From NCBI GenBank assembly GCA_036171455.1, contig JAVHRB010000075.1, positions 1 through 30,431 on the forward strand: a stretch of 30,431 nucleotides of DNA. Direction: 5' to 3'. Under the pieces are notes generated by a model. It made no database searches, was not told where the DNA came from, and saw only the letters and a program-made list of their open reading frames with translations. Positions 1-9,374 of this stretch are shown piece after piece. A program made the translations under genes and the position numbers. Positions within the stretch are counted from its first letter, which is position 1; each line of letters opens with the position of its first letter. This DNA comes from CAIVSN01 sp036171455 (GTDB lineage Bacteria; Patescibacteriota; Gracilibacteria; BD1-5; UBA2023).

Positions 1-106
1 TAGATAGTATAGTTATTACAACTATTAATTCAACTAAAGTAAAACCATAAATCCTATTTTTTCTTGAAAAATTTTCTTGAATATTCTTTTGTTTGATTTG
101 AATCAT
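1..106 (-). CDS. type IV pilin-like prepilin, N-terminal fragment (runs off left edge)
   Basis: Read on the minus strand from an ATG at 106, the frame gives a short basic leader and then YGFTLVELIVVITILS before leaving the window. This is the class III signal of type IV pilins and pseudopilins: Gly at -1, Phe at +1, Glu at +5 and a hydrophobic helix. A prepilin peptidase would cleave after the Gly. Only about 35 codons are visible, so the C-terminal domain and the type of pilin are unknown. The motif nearly matches the N-terminus of the DGR target pilin at 14560, so this may be a paralogue or another target; that is inference. The start is the first ATG with a leader of normal length (19 residues to the Gly). 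Confidence 0.75.
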   Translation of the reverse strand, partial: MIQIKQKNIQENFSRKNRIYGFTLVELIVVITILS

Positions 107-127
107 AAGCGTTTTTTTAACCTAGAT

Positions 128-155
128 ATTTTAATTCAAAAAATATGGGAGTCAA
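128..155 (-). promoter_or_regulatory. probable promoter of the left-edge pilin gene
   Basis: On the minus strand a -35-like TTGACT (150-155) and a -10-like TAAAAT (128-133) are separated by 16 bases. Transcription would begin near 121, about 15 bases before the ATG at 106. This is a consensus match only. Confidence 0.4.
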
Positions 156-199
156 ATGGAAATACCCATAGTAAAAATCTTTAAAAATATCTAATCTCA

Positions 200-1234
200 C
201 TATATCCCCAAAATTTTCAACAAGCTGTTCTTCTTCTTTTCTTTATCCACTTTTTGTCTTTTGAGAAATACTTGTTCGACTGGCCAACTATTTATGAGTT
301 CCGGACCGGAATTTCTATTTCGAAATATTTCCAAAATTTCACCTTCCCGAATTGGGAGTTTTACGAGAAGTTCAAAAACATATACTGGGTCATATGTGGA
401 AATCTTGCTTTTTACGACACAAAAAGTAAGGGAATTTTTTTCTGATTTTCGTATACGGGTCAACAAAAACATATCAAATCCCCTGATTTTAATATCAAAA
501 ATATCTCATTTTTCAAAAGTAGAATTTTTTACACGTTCCGAGCTTGTAGGAGTAAAAAATCTCATGAAACTTCACCAAAGAGAAACTTCCGTTGCAGGAA
601 TATTAATCTCGTTGATTTGTAGTGTATCCCAGAGTTCTTCATGTGTCTCCATAATAGCAACCACATCGACGATTTCATCGACGGTTAATTTTGGGTCCAA
701 ATTCTTTTCTCGATATATTTCTTCGATGATGGGACGTTGTCATTCTGCATGGAGCATCGCTGTTTGCGTCAGAGAAATATTTCGCTCGTTCACATTTCCA
801 TCCTTTCTTTTTGGCAAGCTTTTCAATGATGTTATAGGCGGGTTTGATTTCAATGCAACGGGTTTGACTGCTTCTGATAAAATAGGCAATGTCACATTTT
901 GACTTGCGCTTGTATCTCATAATTCTGTTGGCATTCATTTAGTAAAATCCAAATCGATATCAGAAAGCTCTATCTCTTCCAATTTAGGAATAACCGATGT
1001 TTCGATTTTTGTTTCCGCTTTCAAATTCACTGGAGTTTTTCCCGATTCTCAAAGGGTAAAATCCATGGGAAAATCTAATTCGGGTCAATCGGTTGGGTTT
1101 GTTACTTCGTTCAGAGCATTTGCCGTACCTCTCTGGGCGCGTTTTTTTGCAAGATTCGCACGGACTGATTCGCTCGCGACCCGTATCGTTTCTGGGATTT
1201 TAAAATTTTTCGGTATGACGATGATTTTATTCAT
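200..1234 (-). CDS. hypothetical protein, 344 aa, seven UGA codons
   Basis: A single minus-strand frame runs from an ATG at 1234 (MNKIIVIPKN) to a TAG at 200-202 once seven in-frame TGAs (about 1085, 1049, 935, 917, 740, 572 and 506) are read as Gly. Under the standard code it falls into unrelated-looking fragments. The protein starts with a basic region (VRANLAKKRAQRG), continues as an acidic low-complexity linker (about residues 50-130), and has a more ordered C-terminal half with a beta-rich look (EKGDIFDIKIRG, KLPIREGEILEIF). No signal peptide or membrane helix is seen. I do not recognise the family. The C-terminal half could be a small beta-barrel, but no motif proves it. A start at 1324 is possible; 1234 was chosen because the preceding residues look non-coding. 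Confidence 0.65.
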
Positions 1235-1385
1235 TTTTTCAAAACGTATAAAGACTTTATAACGTATTTTTTTTAAAAAACAAGCCAGTGATTTGTGCAG
1301 CAGGTCGAAGGCTATTGATCTCATTCCTTATATCTCCGTATTATTGTTACTTGAAATAAATATATGAATATGTCAATTCCACTTT

Positions 1386-1414
1386 TCGACAGGGGAGCCT
1401 GCACATGGTAGGAT
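1386..1414 (+). promoter_or_regulatory. possible promoter giving a leaderless mRNA
   Basis: TCGACA (1386-1391) and TAGGAT (1409-1414) are 17 bases apart. The -10-like box ends six bases before the ATG at 1421, so transcription would start about at the start codon. An SD-like AGAGG at 1415-1419 is an alternative reading of the same bases. Weak match. Confidence 0.3.
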
Positions 1415-1420
1415 AGAGGT

Positions 1421-2479
1421 ATGAAAAAATATATCGCCTCCTGTTTGATCCTTCTTTTTTCCATGCAAATTTTCTCTTGGGAAATCGCATATGCAAAGGC
1501 TGCAACGACCGGGAAAAACCATACGAAAATTCTCAAAAAGAGTTCCGTAAAGCAAAGCACATGAACCAGAACTCCGGCAATTGAATCGAAAAAGAATACA
1601 ATTCCTTCGGTTGATATGGCAAAAGTCCCGGATTATCAAGAAATAACCCTGATAGCCACTGCTTATTATTCTCCGCTTCCAGATCAGAAATATTATCTTC
1701 GAAATAATCACCAGGAGGAAATTTTACTCAATGGTAACGGTGTCTACGGAGCGAGTGGAAAACCTGTTTTTAATGGCATGCTTGCCGCTCCGAAATCTTA
1801 CGGTTTTGGTACGAAAATCTGGGTAGAAGGTTTTGGAATCGGTTCTGTCGAAGATCGCGGCGGAGCTATCGTTCCTACGGGAATTCGGTGAAATGCATAT
1901 GATCGAATCGATATTTGGATGGGATTTTGAGAAGAAGGGTTGGCGAGAGCTTTGGCTTGGGGTCGAAGAACTGTAAAAGCGAGAATATATGTATCGAACA
2001 AAGTAACTGTTACTTTTGATTTTACAAAAATTAAGCCGGTGAACCTCAGTAAGAGTATTGCCAAAGCCGTCAAGGATTCGAAAGTAACTCTCTCGGGTGC
2101 AGAGGGAGAAAAAAACGCTGCGCAGATTGGTTCCAAAACAAACTTGGCCGTAGTAAAACCAGATGAACTGGATATAAAAATGAAAGCTTTCGAACATGAA
2201 AAATTACGGGTAAAGAAAATTATAGATGCTTTCGGTACTCTGCAACTGGGTGATGTTGGTCCGCAAATTCGTTCACTCCAGGAGATACTTATCGAGATGG
2301 GGTATCTCAAATCGAAAAGCACGGCGATCTATTGACCGGCTACCCAATCCGCCGTTGCGGAATTCCAAAAATCCACGGGTTTGATTATTGATTCCAAGGA
2401 TCCGAATGCTGGAATCTTTGGGAAATTTACCCGAGCGAAACTCGTCGATGAGGTCCTATATAAAGGCATAGAGGTATAA
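1421..2479 (+). CDS. secreted 3D-domain (RlpA-like barrel) protein with peptidoglycan-binding domain
   Basis: The 352-aa product begins with a Sec-type signal peptide (MKKYIASCLILLFSMQIFSW, probable cleavage near AYA-KA). Residues about 75-195 form a 3D domain (YuiC/MltA-like double-psi barrel): ATAYYSP, a VEDRGGAI segment, GRNAYDRIDIWMG with its DxxD-type Asp pair, and the terminal AWGRRTVKARIY. The C-terminus (about 275-350) is a PG_binding_1 domain: VGPQIRSLQEILIEMGYL, then GPATQSAVAEFQ. Four TGAs are read as Gly (near 1562, 1889, 1928 and 2333), including IYGPATQ, where the family has Gly. The 3D fold resembles lytic transglycosylases, so a role in wall remodelling or binding outside the membrane is inferred. 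It is monocistronic and convergent with rnr. Confidence 0.85.
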
Positions 2480-2537
2480 TATCATGCAAAATATCCACAA
2501 TCGTTCTCTTTTGAAATGGTTGTTCGAAAAGGAATAG

Positions 2538-4487
2538 TTACACCCTCCGGAAATCCACCTTCCTCGTTACCATATCTACGCTCACGAGCTCATACTCCCC
2601 GATGTCACCGATTTCTACCATGGAAGTCCGGTTTTTCCCAAACAGAACGAATCCTTCCACGGCTGGCAGGACTTGGATGAAGTATCCGTTTTCGAGTATG
2701 GTAGTCACCCGGCCTTCGAATGTTTTTCCAATCATTGGAGTCAGCCATTCACAGATGTAAATATCACGAATCGTATATTCAAGTCGTTCTGCTCGACGTT
2801 CGAGCGTAGAACATTGTCGGGCTACGAGTGGAAGTTCACGAATAAGTCCTTGGATAAGGCCTTTTGGTAACTCTCCGTCGAGCGAATATTTGAGAATTCG
2901 GTGGATTTGAAGATCTGGGTACCGACGAATCGGACTCGTAAAATGGGAGTAGTGCTCGAGTGCCAGTCCAAAATGCCCTATGGATTTTTCACTGTACATT
3001 GCTTTGGTCATGCAGGAGAGGATGGATCGGGTGACCCAGCCTTCTGGATCTTTTTTGTGGACTTGTTCTACGACGCGTTGGAGTTCTTTTGGCGACGGTT
3101 TTTCTTCGTTTCTTGGTTTGAAAGCAATTTCCATCTGCGTGAGGATTTCCCGGAGCCGAGAGATGCCGATTTCCGTCGGGCGCTCGTGGACGCGGTAGAG
3201 GAAAGGGAGCTGCTTGCGGCTCGCGATTTTCGCGACTTCCTCGTTCGCGAGTACCATGAATTCCTCGATGAGCTCTTCGGCTTCGAGGTGAGGTTTCTGG
3301 ATGATTTTCTGGATTTTTCCTTTTTCGAGAACGAGTTGAAAATCGGGAGAAACGAATTCTATTTTTCCTTCGTTTTTCCGCCGTCGGGTCAGGATGTCCT
3401 TGAGGTCCCACGCATGTTTGAGCATGGCGCTCACGGATTCCGGGAACAAGTATTTCTTTCCTTTGCGGAAATCTTCGACCTCCTGGTAGGTAGAGCGGTA
3501 CTGGCTCTGGATGATAGTTTCGAAGAGTTCGCTTTTCGTCACCTGCCCGTCTATATCCAAGTCCAATCGCAAGGAAAAACATAGCTTCGGACTGCCCGGA
3601 TGTAGGGAACAGAGGTGATTCGAGAGTTCGCCCGGCAGCATGGGAATGACCCGATCCGCCATATAGATGCTCGTTCCGCGTTTGATGGCTTCCTTGTCGA
3701 TTTCGCTGCCAGCTTTGACGTAAGCGGTGATGTCCGCGATATGTACCCAAAGGGTATACCCGTCGGGATTTTTGATAACCTCGATGGCATCGTCCAAGTC
3801 CTTCGCATCTGGTCCGTCGATAGTGATGATGGTGGATTCCCGCAAATCCAGTCGGTGGACGTGGTCTTCGAGTTTCGGAGTGTGGATAAGTCGGGCAATA
3901 TCCCGGACATTCGCGGGGAATTCGAGCGGTGCCCCGCTTTCGAGGAGAGCAAGTTTCTGATAATATCCCGGATCGTTTTGGGAACCGAGCACGACCATAA
4001 GTTTTCCTCCGATAGCCCGACCGATGCCGGTAACTTGGATACCGACCGTTTCGCCGTTGACCGGCTTCGTTTCCAGGTGGGCAATTTGTCCCGCAGGTCC
4101 GTTCAGGATTCGTACGTGCAGTCCGTCGAAGAGCTTTACGATGGCGACATTCCCTTGTTTGTGGTAGATTCCAAAATGAATGTTAGCCGATCGTTCGATG
4201 ATATTTTGGATACGAGCTTCCATTTTGCCGTATTTCCCGAGAAAGGCCTTGTATTCGACGGTATCTCCGTCCAACGCATCGAAAGCTTTGGAACCGTGGA
4301 CGAACAGTTTTTCGAGGACCGCATCGGAATCCAGCGATTTCGAAGGCTGTACGAATCCGAAATTCTGTCCTCCTTTGGAATAGATTCCCGTGAGCAAGAG
4401 CGTTTTCGGCGGAGTTTTTTCTCTCGGTACGAAAGTGGCTCCGGCTTGGCGGAATTTTCGTTTGGAATGTTTTTTGGGGAACGGCAT
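2538..4487 (-). CDS. rnr: ribonuclease R (RNB-family 3'-5' exoribonuclease)
   Basis: The 649-aa protein has the RNase II/R layout. The basic N-terminus is followed by cold-shock-type OB domains (about 25-200), the RNB catalytic domain (about 215-545) and a C-terminal S1 domain (about 575-640; EGRVTTILENGYFIQV). The catalytic metal-binding segment DGPDAKDLDDAIEV and the family signature HYSHFTSPIRRYPDL are intact, as is YRVHERP. It degrades structured RNA processively from the 3' end. It is slightly shorter than many RNase R proteins. The start MPFPKKHSKRK at 4487 fits better than the longer frame from 4562, whose extra residues cover the intergenic promoter. No TGA codon is used. It is divergent from rsmE. 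Confidence 0.93.
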   Translation of the reverse strand: MPFPKKHSKRKFRQAGATFVPREKTPPKTLLLTGIYSKGGQNFGFVQPSKSLDSDAVLEKLFVHGSKAFDALDGDTVEYKAFLGKYGKMEARIQNIIERSANIHFGIYHKQGNVAIVKLFDGLHVRILNGPAGQIAHLETKPVNGETVGIQVTGIGRAIGGKLMVVLGSQNDPGYYQKLALLESGAPLEFPANVRDIARLIHTPKLEDHVHRLDLRESTIITIDGPDAKDLDDAIEVIKNPDGYTLWVHIADITAYVKAGSEIDKEAIKRGTSIYMADRVIPMLPGELSNHLCSLHPGSPKLCFSLRLDLDIDGQVTKSELFETIIQSQYRSTYQEVEDFRKGKKYLFPESVSAMLKHAWDLKDILTRRRKNEGKIEFVSPDFQLVLEKGKIQKIIQKPHLEAEELIEEFMVLANEEVAKIASRKQLPFLYRVHERPTEIGISRLREILTQMEIAFKPRNEEKPSPKELQRVVEQVHKKDPEGWVTRSILSCMTKAMYSEKSIGHFGLALEHYSHFTSPIRRYPDLQIHRILKYSLDGELPKGLIQGLIRELPLVARQCSTLERRAERLEYTIRDIYICEWLTPMIGKTFEGRVTTILENGYFIQVLPAVEGFVLFGKNRTSMVEIGDIGEYELVSVDMVTRKVDFRRV

Positions 4488-4583
4488 AAAAAGGCGTAAT
4501 AGATAGCGAATTAATTCTCGGAGATACGTCGGAATTTTTGAAAATTCGCGCGTTTTGCACAAACCTCGGTTTGAATTTGGCGT

Positions 4584-4597
4584 ATTGTACTTACAAT
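4584..4597. promoter_or_regulatory. symmetric -10 element shared by divergent rnr and rsmE
   Basis: ATTGTACTTACAAT reads TACAAT on the plus strand (4592-4597) and TACAAT on the minus strand (4584-4589). Both are five-of-six matches to a sigma-70 -10 box. TTGAAT lies about 15 bases upstream on the plus side. It sits midway between the two divergent starts (4487 and 4646), so one palindrome could fire in both directions. Based on consensus only. Confidence 0.35.
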
Positions 4598-4645
4598 CGT
4601 AAATATTTCCCGTCGGATTTTATTTCCCATTTTTCAAAATACCAA

Positions 4646-5368
4646 ATGCAACGATTTTTTTCTACGGTTTCCTGCCTGGATTTGCTCGCGATTTCTGCCA
4701 AAAACCAACCCGAACTGTACCATCAGATGACCCGGGTGCTCCGGATGCAAATATTAGACCATTGCGCTTTTTTCGAGGAAGGCGGGGATGATGGAGTCTA
4801 TGAAATTACCGGTATCGACAAGCATTCGGTAACGTTGGATCGTATTTCCACGATTGCTGGGCCCGCATTGGATTTCCCTCGGATTACGTTGTTCCAATCC
4901 CTGCCGAACAAGTTGGAAAAATTGGAGTTCATCCTACAGAAAGGCGTCGAAACCGGAATTAGCGAATTCGTGTTTTTCCATGCGGAACGAAGTCAAAAAC
5001 TGGCTATGCTAGAAAAAAAGAAAGGCCGGCTGGAACAGATCGTTGTCGAAGCCGTGGAACAGTCGGGCGGAAACCGGGTACCAAAAATCACTTTCTTGGA
5101 GAGTTTGGACGAAGCTTTGCAATATTTGACGAATATCGGGGAAGATACGAAAATCCTGGTGGCTCATACGGACGGACTTGGGACGAAGCTGCGTGACGTC
5201 AAAGCGGACGTTCGGAATATCTGATTGTTCGTTGGTCCGGAAGGGGGATTCGCTCCGGGGGAGGTAGCGGTATTTTGAAAATGCGGGGCGACGTTTCTCG
5301 ATTTGGGAAACCGGATTTTGCGGACGGAGACGGCGGGGATGGTAATGGCTTTCGTACTGAAACAGTAA
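4646..5368 (+). CDS. rsmE: 16S rRNA m3U1498 methyltransferase RsmE
   Basis: A 240-aa SPOUT methyltransferase that would transfer a methyl group from SAM to N3 of U1498 in 16S rRNA. The N-terminal PUA-like domain contains HQMTRVLRMQ. The SPOUT domain carries the SAM-binding trefoil-knot signature LFVGPEGGFAPGEVAVF, followed by LGNRILRTETAGMVMAF. Two TGAs are read as Gly, near 5222 and 5277. Under the standard code the gene stops just before the GPEGG motif, so the recoding restores the active site. The start MQRFFSTVSC fits the normal RsmE N-terminus; the longer frame from 4538 runs through the promoter. Neighbours: divergent from rnr, convergent with the C39-like gene. Confidence 0.92.
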
Positions 5369-5376
5369 GAATATCA

Positions 5377-5496
5377 AGAACCTCATGGAAACGATGTAAT
5401 CCGAAGCCAAATTTGAGTACCGCAGTGAGGCGTAAATTAGTACGTTGAACGAAGCACGGAAAATATGGCTAGGAGTTCGCGTTTTTATGAGGTTCT
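5377..5496. repeat. 120-bp intergenic element bounded by 10-bp inverted repeats
   Basis: AGAACCTCAT (5377-5386) and ATGAGGTTCT (5487-5496) are perfect inverted repeats about 100 bp apart. Inside, AGCCAAATTT and AAATATGGCT form a second, 9-of-10, inverted pair. The element fills the gap between the convergent rsmE and C39-like genes, and its right arm overlaps the TAG stop of the latter. It could be a structured terminator region, a small non-autonomous mobile element, or chance. No T-run follows the arms. Confidence 0.45.
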
Positions 5497-6961
5497 ATAA
5501 TCCCGCCTTTGCGACAATCATCGTATCAAAATACTTCACCTTGGTTTTCAGGCTGTTCCAGCTTTCCCAAGTAATAGCTTCGGAAAGTCATTCGTAATAT
5601 CCAACTCTCGATATTTCCCCTCATTGAGTCAGTTCCACTCCGACGATAATGCCGGTATGTTCGCCAATGTATCCCGTGCGGCTGGCTCCTTCCCAGGTGG
5701 TCCAATCCAATCGGGCGAATCCCTTTTTCGGGTCGTCGTTGAACACATACCAAAAAAGTGCGGGATTGTTACCGGCGAGACTCAGGACGATGTTCATTTC
5801 GTTGAATTCCTTGATTTGCGTGACGAATCCCAGGTTTTTCAATTGCTTTCCAAGTACCGGTTCCACGCCCTTGGCATGTATGCCGTATCCGGTGAGTCGG
5901 TTAGTGAGTATACTTTGACGTCATTCCACCTTTCCTACGAAAGCTTTTTCCGGATCGCCCCATTTTCTCAAAATCCCGGTTTTGTTCTGGGTGAGTTCTG
6001 GGAGTTTCTCGTCGAGAGGGAACCAATCGAATGCCTGGTTTTCGGTAATGGTCGGCTGTTTGGCCAATCTGGCGTAAAAGTTGTAAAAATGAGCGGTGGA
6101 ATTGGCTTCGCAGGAAAGGCTCGCGATTTGTTTTTCGTGAACGAGGGTATTTTTCAACAGTATTCGGTTCCCAAGGGCGTTTCTCCCAAAAATCATCTGA
6201 GCCGTAACATAAGCGCGAGTATACCGAGTCTCGGAACTCAACGATTCGCTCGTGATAATTCGCCGCATGGTTTTCATATCCAAAGCTCTCCAAGGAAGAT
6301 AGCCGAGAGTATCAAATACCTTTTGCATTTCGGCCGTATCGAGCAGGATTTCTGGATTGTTCAGAACTCCCTTTTCCGCGGCTTTAAGGATATTTAGAGT
6401 ATCGAGATCGAGGCTTCCGGAATTACTTTTCGGATTTTCGTTCAGTCGCCCCAGGATATAGGCATAGGCTCGGAAATCGTCATGGTCGGGGCTGATATCC
6501 CTGGAAAGAATAATTTTTTTGAGCTGGTTGGCATAGGTCGGAGTAATATCCGCTTTAATATCTCATTCACTTATTTTTTCAAAAGCTTTCTGAAAGGAAG
6601 TTATGTCTCCATTTTTATAGAAGGAAAGGGCGATTTCATCGATATGATTTCGGTAGAACGTGGTGGTGGCAAGCTCGAGTTGTTGTTGAGTTCGCCGAAG
6701 GACCACTTGATCGTTGGAGGATCCAGCGAGAAGGGAACGGGTTTCCGACAAAACGGCCATCATGTTGTCTGGATTAGCTACGAATTTTTTTTCGGAATCC
6801 GTGAGGGAAATTGGCGGAGCTACGGCTATTTTGGTATTTGTATTTTTCATATAACCGGTTCATAAAAAAAATGCGCCGGAGGCACAAACGACGATGGTTA
6901 CAAAGAAGAGGAGATTTTTTTTCAAATTGAGGAAAATAGTAGATTCATTTGAGTATAGCAT
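5495..6961 (-). CDS. membrane-anchored C39-like cysteine peptidase domain protein
   Basis: The 488-aa frame runs from an ATG at 6961 to a TAG at 5495-5497, with five TGAs read as Gly (near 6860, 6563, 5921, 5621 and 5588). The N-terminus gives a signal anchor (NLKKNLLFFVTIVVC..GAFFLG) that only appears with this reading. Residues about 45-270 are helical and unrecognised. The C-terminal 210 residues match the papain-like Peptidase_C39_2 pattern: LSCEANSTAHF with the likely nucleophile Cys284, WGDPEKAFVG, GYGIHAKGVEPVL, then GEHTGIIVGV with the likely catalytic His435. The family is usually extracytoplasmic. The substrate is unknown; a wall or surface-protein processing role is a guess. A shorter start at 6850 exists but would lose the anchor. 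Confidence 0.8.
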
Positions 6962-7000
6962 CGTTTTTATTATCTCCAAAAATCTTCTTGCATTTAAATC

Positions 7001-7028
7001 TTGCATTTAAAACTAGCACATATATAAT
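7001..7028 (+). promoter_or_regulatory. clpB promoter
   Basis: TTGCAT (7001-7006) and a perfect TATAAT (7023-7028) are 16 bases apart. CTTGCATTTAAA occurs twice in tandem here (from 6988 and 7000), so a second -35-like box lies 12 bases upstream. The mRNA would have a leader of about 25 bases before the ATG at 7062. Confidence 0.65.
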
Positions 7029-7043
7029 AAACGTGCTAGTTTT
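7009..7043. promoter_or_regulatory. CIRCE-like operator overlapping the clpB -10 box
   Basis: A perfect 11-bp inverted repeat, AAAACTAGCAC (7009-7019) and GTGCTAGTTTT (7033-7043), encloses the -10 box. The TAGCAC/GTGCTA cores are 13 bases apart, exactly as in the CIRCE consensus TTAGCACTC-N9-GAGTGCTAA, which HrcA binds to repress heat-shock genes. The inner TC/GA bases of the consensus are not kept. HrcA control of clpB is therefore inferred; hrcA is not in this window. Confidence 0.6.
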
Positions 7044-7061
7044 TAATTAATCCAACTGATT

Positions 7062-9209
7062 ATGCAATCTCAGTTCATTCCGTCAACTTCTGATTCTCCA
7101 ACTTCCATGTTGGAAAAATACACGGTCAATCTCGTCGAGGAAGCTAAAAACGGAAAAATCGATCCCGTCATCGGCCGGGAAAACGAAACCCGGCGTACGA
7201 TTGAAATTCTTTCCAGACGAACCAAAAACAACCCGATTCTCATCGGAGATCCTGGGGTAGGGAAGACCGCTATCGTTGAAGGCATAGCTCATCGTATCGT
7301 TCTCGGAGAAGTCCCGGAAAGTCTCAAACATGTGGCGATTCATTCCCTTGATATCACGGGACTTCTCGCTGGTGCCAAATACAAGGGTGAGTTTGAAGAA
7401 CGCATCAAATGACTCCTTTCTGAAGTGGAAAAAAGTGACGGATCCATTATTCTTTTTATTGATGAAATTCACATGATTGTCGGTGCCGGAGGCGGAGAAG
7501 GGAGCGCTGATGTCGCGAATATTATTAAACCCGCACTTTCTCGGGGGCGTATCAAAGTCATCGGTGCTACAACTATCGTAGAATACCGCAAACATATTGA
7601 GAAGGATTCTGCTCTGGAACGCCGTTTTCAACCGATTCTTGTGGATGAACCAACTCGGGATGATACAGTGGCGATTTTGCGCGGTATTAAGGAACGTTAT
7701 GAGACGTTTCATGGTATCGAAATTACAGATCAGGCCATTGTTGACGCGGTAGATCTTTCGATAAAATATATTGCTGACCGACGGCTTCCTGACAAGGCAA
7801 TCGATCTGATTGATGAAGCAGCAGCAAGTGTTAAAACTACTATAGCCTCGAAACCTGCAGAATTGGAAGGACTGGAAAAGGAATTGCGGACCCTCGAAAT
7901 AGAAAAAGCGGCGCTTGATCGAGAAAAGAACATTCCGAAAGAACGTATGAAAGATCTCTCGGAGCGTTTGGTTATACTCCGTGAGTCCGTACAGATCAAA
8001 GAGAAGTTGTGGAAACAAGAGCGAGAAGTAATTACCCGGAAAGAAAATATCAAGGCCAAACTGGAATCTCTCAAATATCAGGCCGGCGTCAAAGAACGAG
8101 AAATGAATTTTCAAGAAGTCGCCCGCATCCGGTATGGGGAAATTCCGAAACTCGAACAGGAACTCGCTACTCTGGAAAATGGTTTGGCCGAATCCCGAAA
8201 AGATGGTTCGCAGATGCTCCATGAAACCGTGGATTCTCCAGAAATCGCGCAAGTGATATCAAAGTGGACAGGAATCCCCGCTGGAAGGCTCGGGCAATCC
8301 GAACGGGAGCGAATGCTTGGTCTCGCTGATTCGCTCAAACTCCGAGTTATTGGTCAAAATCAAGCGATTGACGCGATTTCCAAATCCATTCTCCGCAGCA
8401 AGATGGGAATGTGAGACCCCAAGCGACCTATTGGTTCTTTTCTCCTCCTCGGTCCTACCGGCGTGGGGAAAACCGAAACGGCGAAAGCCCTTGCAGAAGC
8501 ACTCTTTTCTCAAGAGGAAGCATTGATTCATATTGATATGGGAGAATATAGCGAAGCACATTCCGTAGCGAGGCTCGTGGGAGCGCCTCCCGGATATATC
8601 GGATTTGAGGAAGGGGGACAACTGACGGAAGCAGTTCGGAAAAAGCCATACTCGGTCGTACTGTTTGATGAAATTGAAAAAGCTCATCCGGAAGTGTTCA
8701 AGGTATTTTTGGAAATCCTCGATGAGGGGCATCTGACGGATGGAAAAGGAAGAAGGGTAAATTTCAAAAACACCCTTATCCTCATGACTTCAAATGCCAT
8801 TACCGAGGCACCAGAAGGATATTTTGAGGAAAAAGGTACGAATCTAGAAGGGCGAAATTTGCTCATGAAAGAACTCGAGAAGTGGTTCCGTCCCGAACTC
8901 CTCAATCGTATTGATGATATAATTATGTATCGTCCGCTTTCCGAAATCGGGGTTCAGGCGATTGTCGGAAATGAACTCGAAAAAGTTAAATTCCGACTCG
9001 GAACACAAGGGATTCATTTGGAGTATGATCCAGAAGTGGTCGAATGGATAGCAAAAATTGGATATGATCTCGTTTATGGGGCTCGACCGCTCAAACGGGC
9101 CATCAATCGGGAAATCTTGGATCCGATTGCCACATATCTCATGGAACGTACAGACTCGGTCGATGTGGTGAGAATCTCCGTGTCGGAAGGCAAAATATCG
9201 ATTCAGTAA
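7062..9209 (+). CDS. clpB: ClpB-type AAA+ disaggregase lacking the N-terminal domain
   Basis: The 715-aa product has two AAA+ modules. NBD1 shows Walker A GDPGVGKT (62-69), Walker B FIDE (D134) and the ClpB-like stretch EYRKHIEKDSALERRFQP. A long charged coiled-coil M-domain follows (about 265-375, ending near RYGEIPKLEQEL). NBD2 has Walker A GPTGVGKT (464-471), pore-loop GYIG (about 511) and Walker B VVLFDE (D536). The long M-domain and lack of an obvious ClpP-binding loop favour ClpB over ClpC or ClpA. The usual N-domain of about 150 residues is absent, as in short ClpB isoforms. It would thread aggregated proteins with DnaK help. Two TGAs (near 7410 and 8412) are Gly; the second precedes DPKRPIGSF. 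Confidence 0.9.
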
Positions 9210-9374
9210 TCGCTAGAATTAACCAGGAAGTATTGATATGTTTTCCTCTACACTTTCGCAAAAAATCGATATACTCTTTCTATATTTTCATCGATTTCCA
9301 TGGTATCGAACGCAATTTTAAATTCTCAAATCCTTGAACGCTCGGAATTCTTTCTCAGACGGGATATTATATCC

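Noticed and set aside
2901..4499. Long plus-strand ORFs (227 and 294 aa) opposite rnr
   Set aside because: They mirror RNase R, whose catalytic motifs are intact on the minus strand; the antisense products look like shadow translation.
5377..5496. tRNA-like or small RNA gene
   Set aside because: The arms are 100 bp apart, and no acceptor/T-loop consensus or CCA end could be found.
5624..6397. 257-aa plus-strand ORF opposite the C39-like gene
   Set aside because: The minus-strand frame has the peptidase motifs and continues through TGA-Gly; the plus-strand ORF has none.
7083..8252. 389-aa minus-strand ORF opposite clpB
   Set aside because: It is antisense to a strongly conserved AAA+ gene, Phe-rich with no motif, and arises from the codon bias of clpB.
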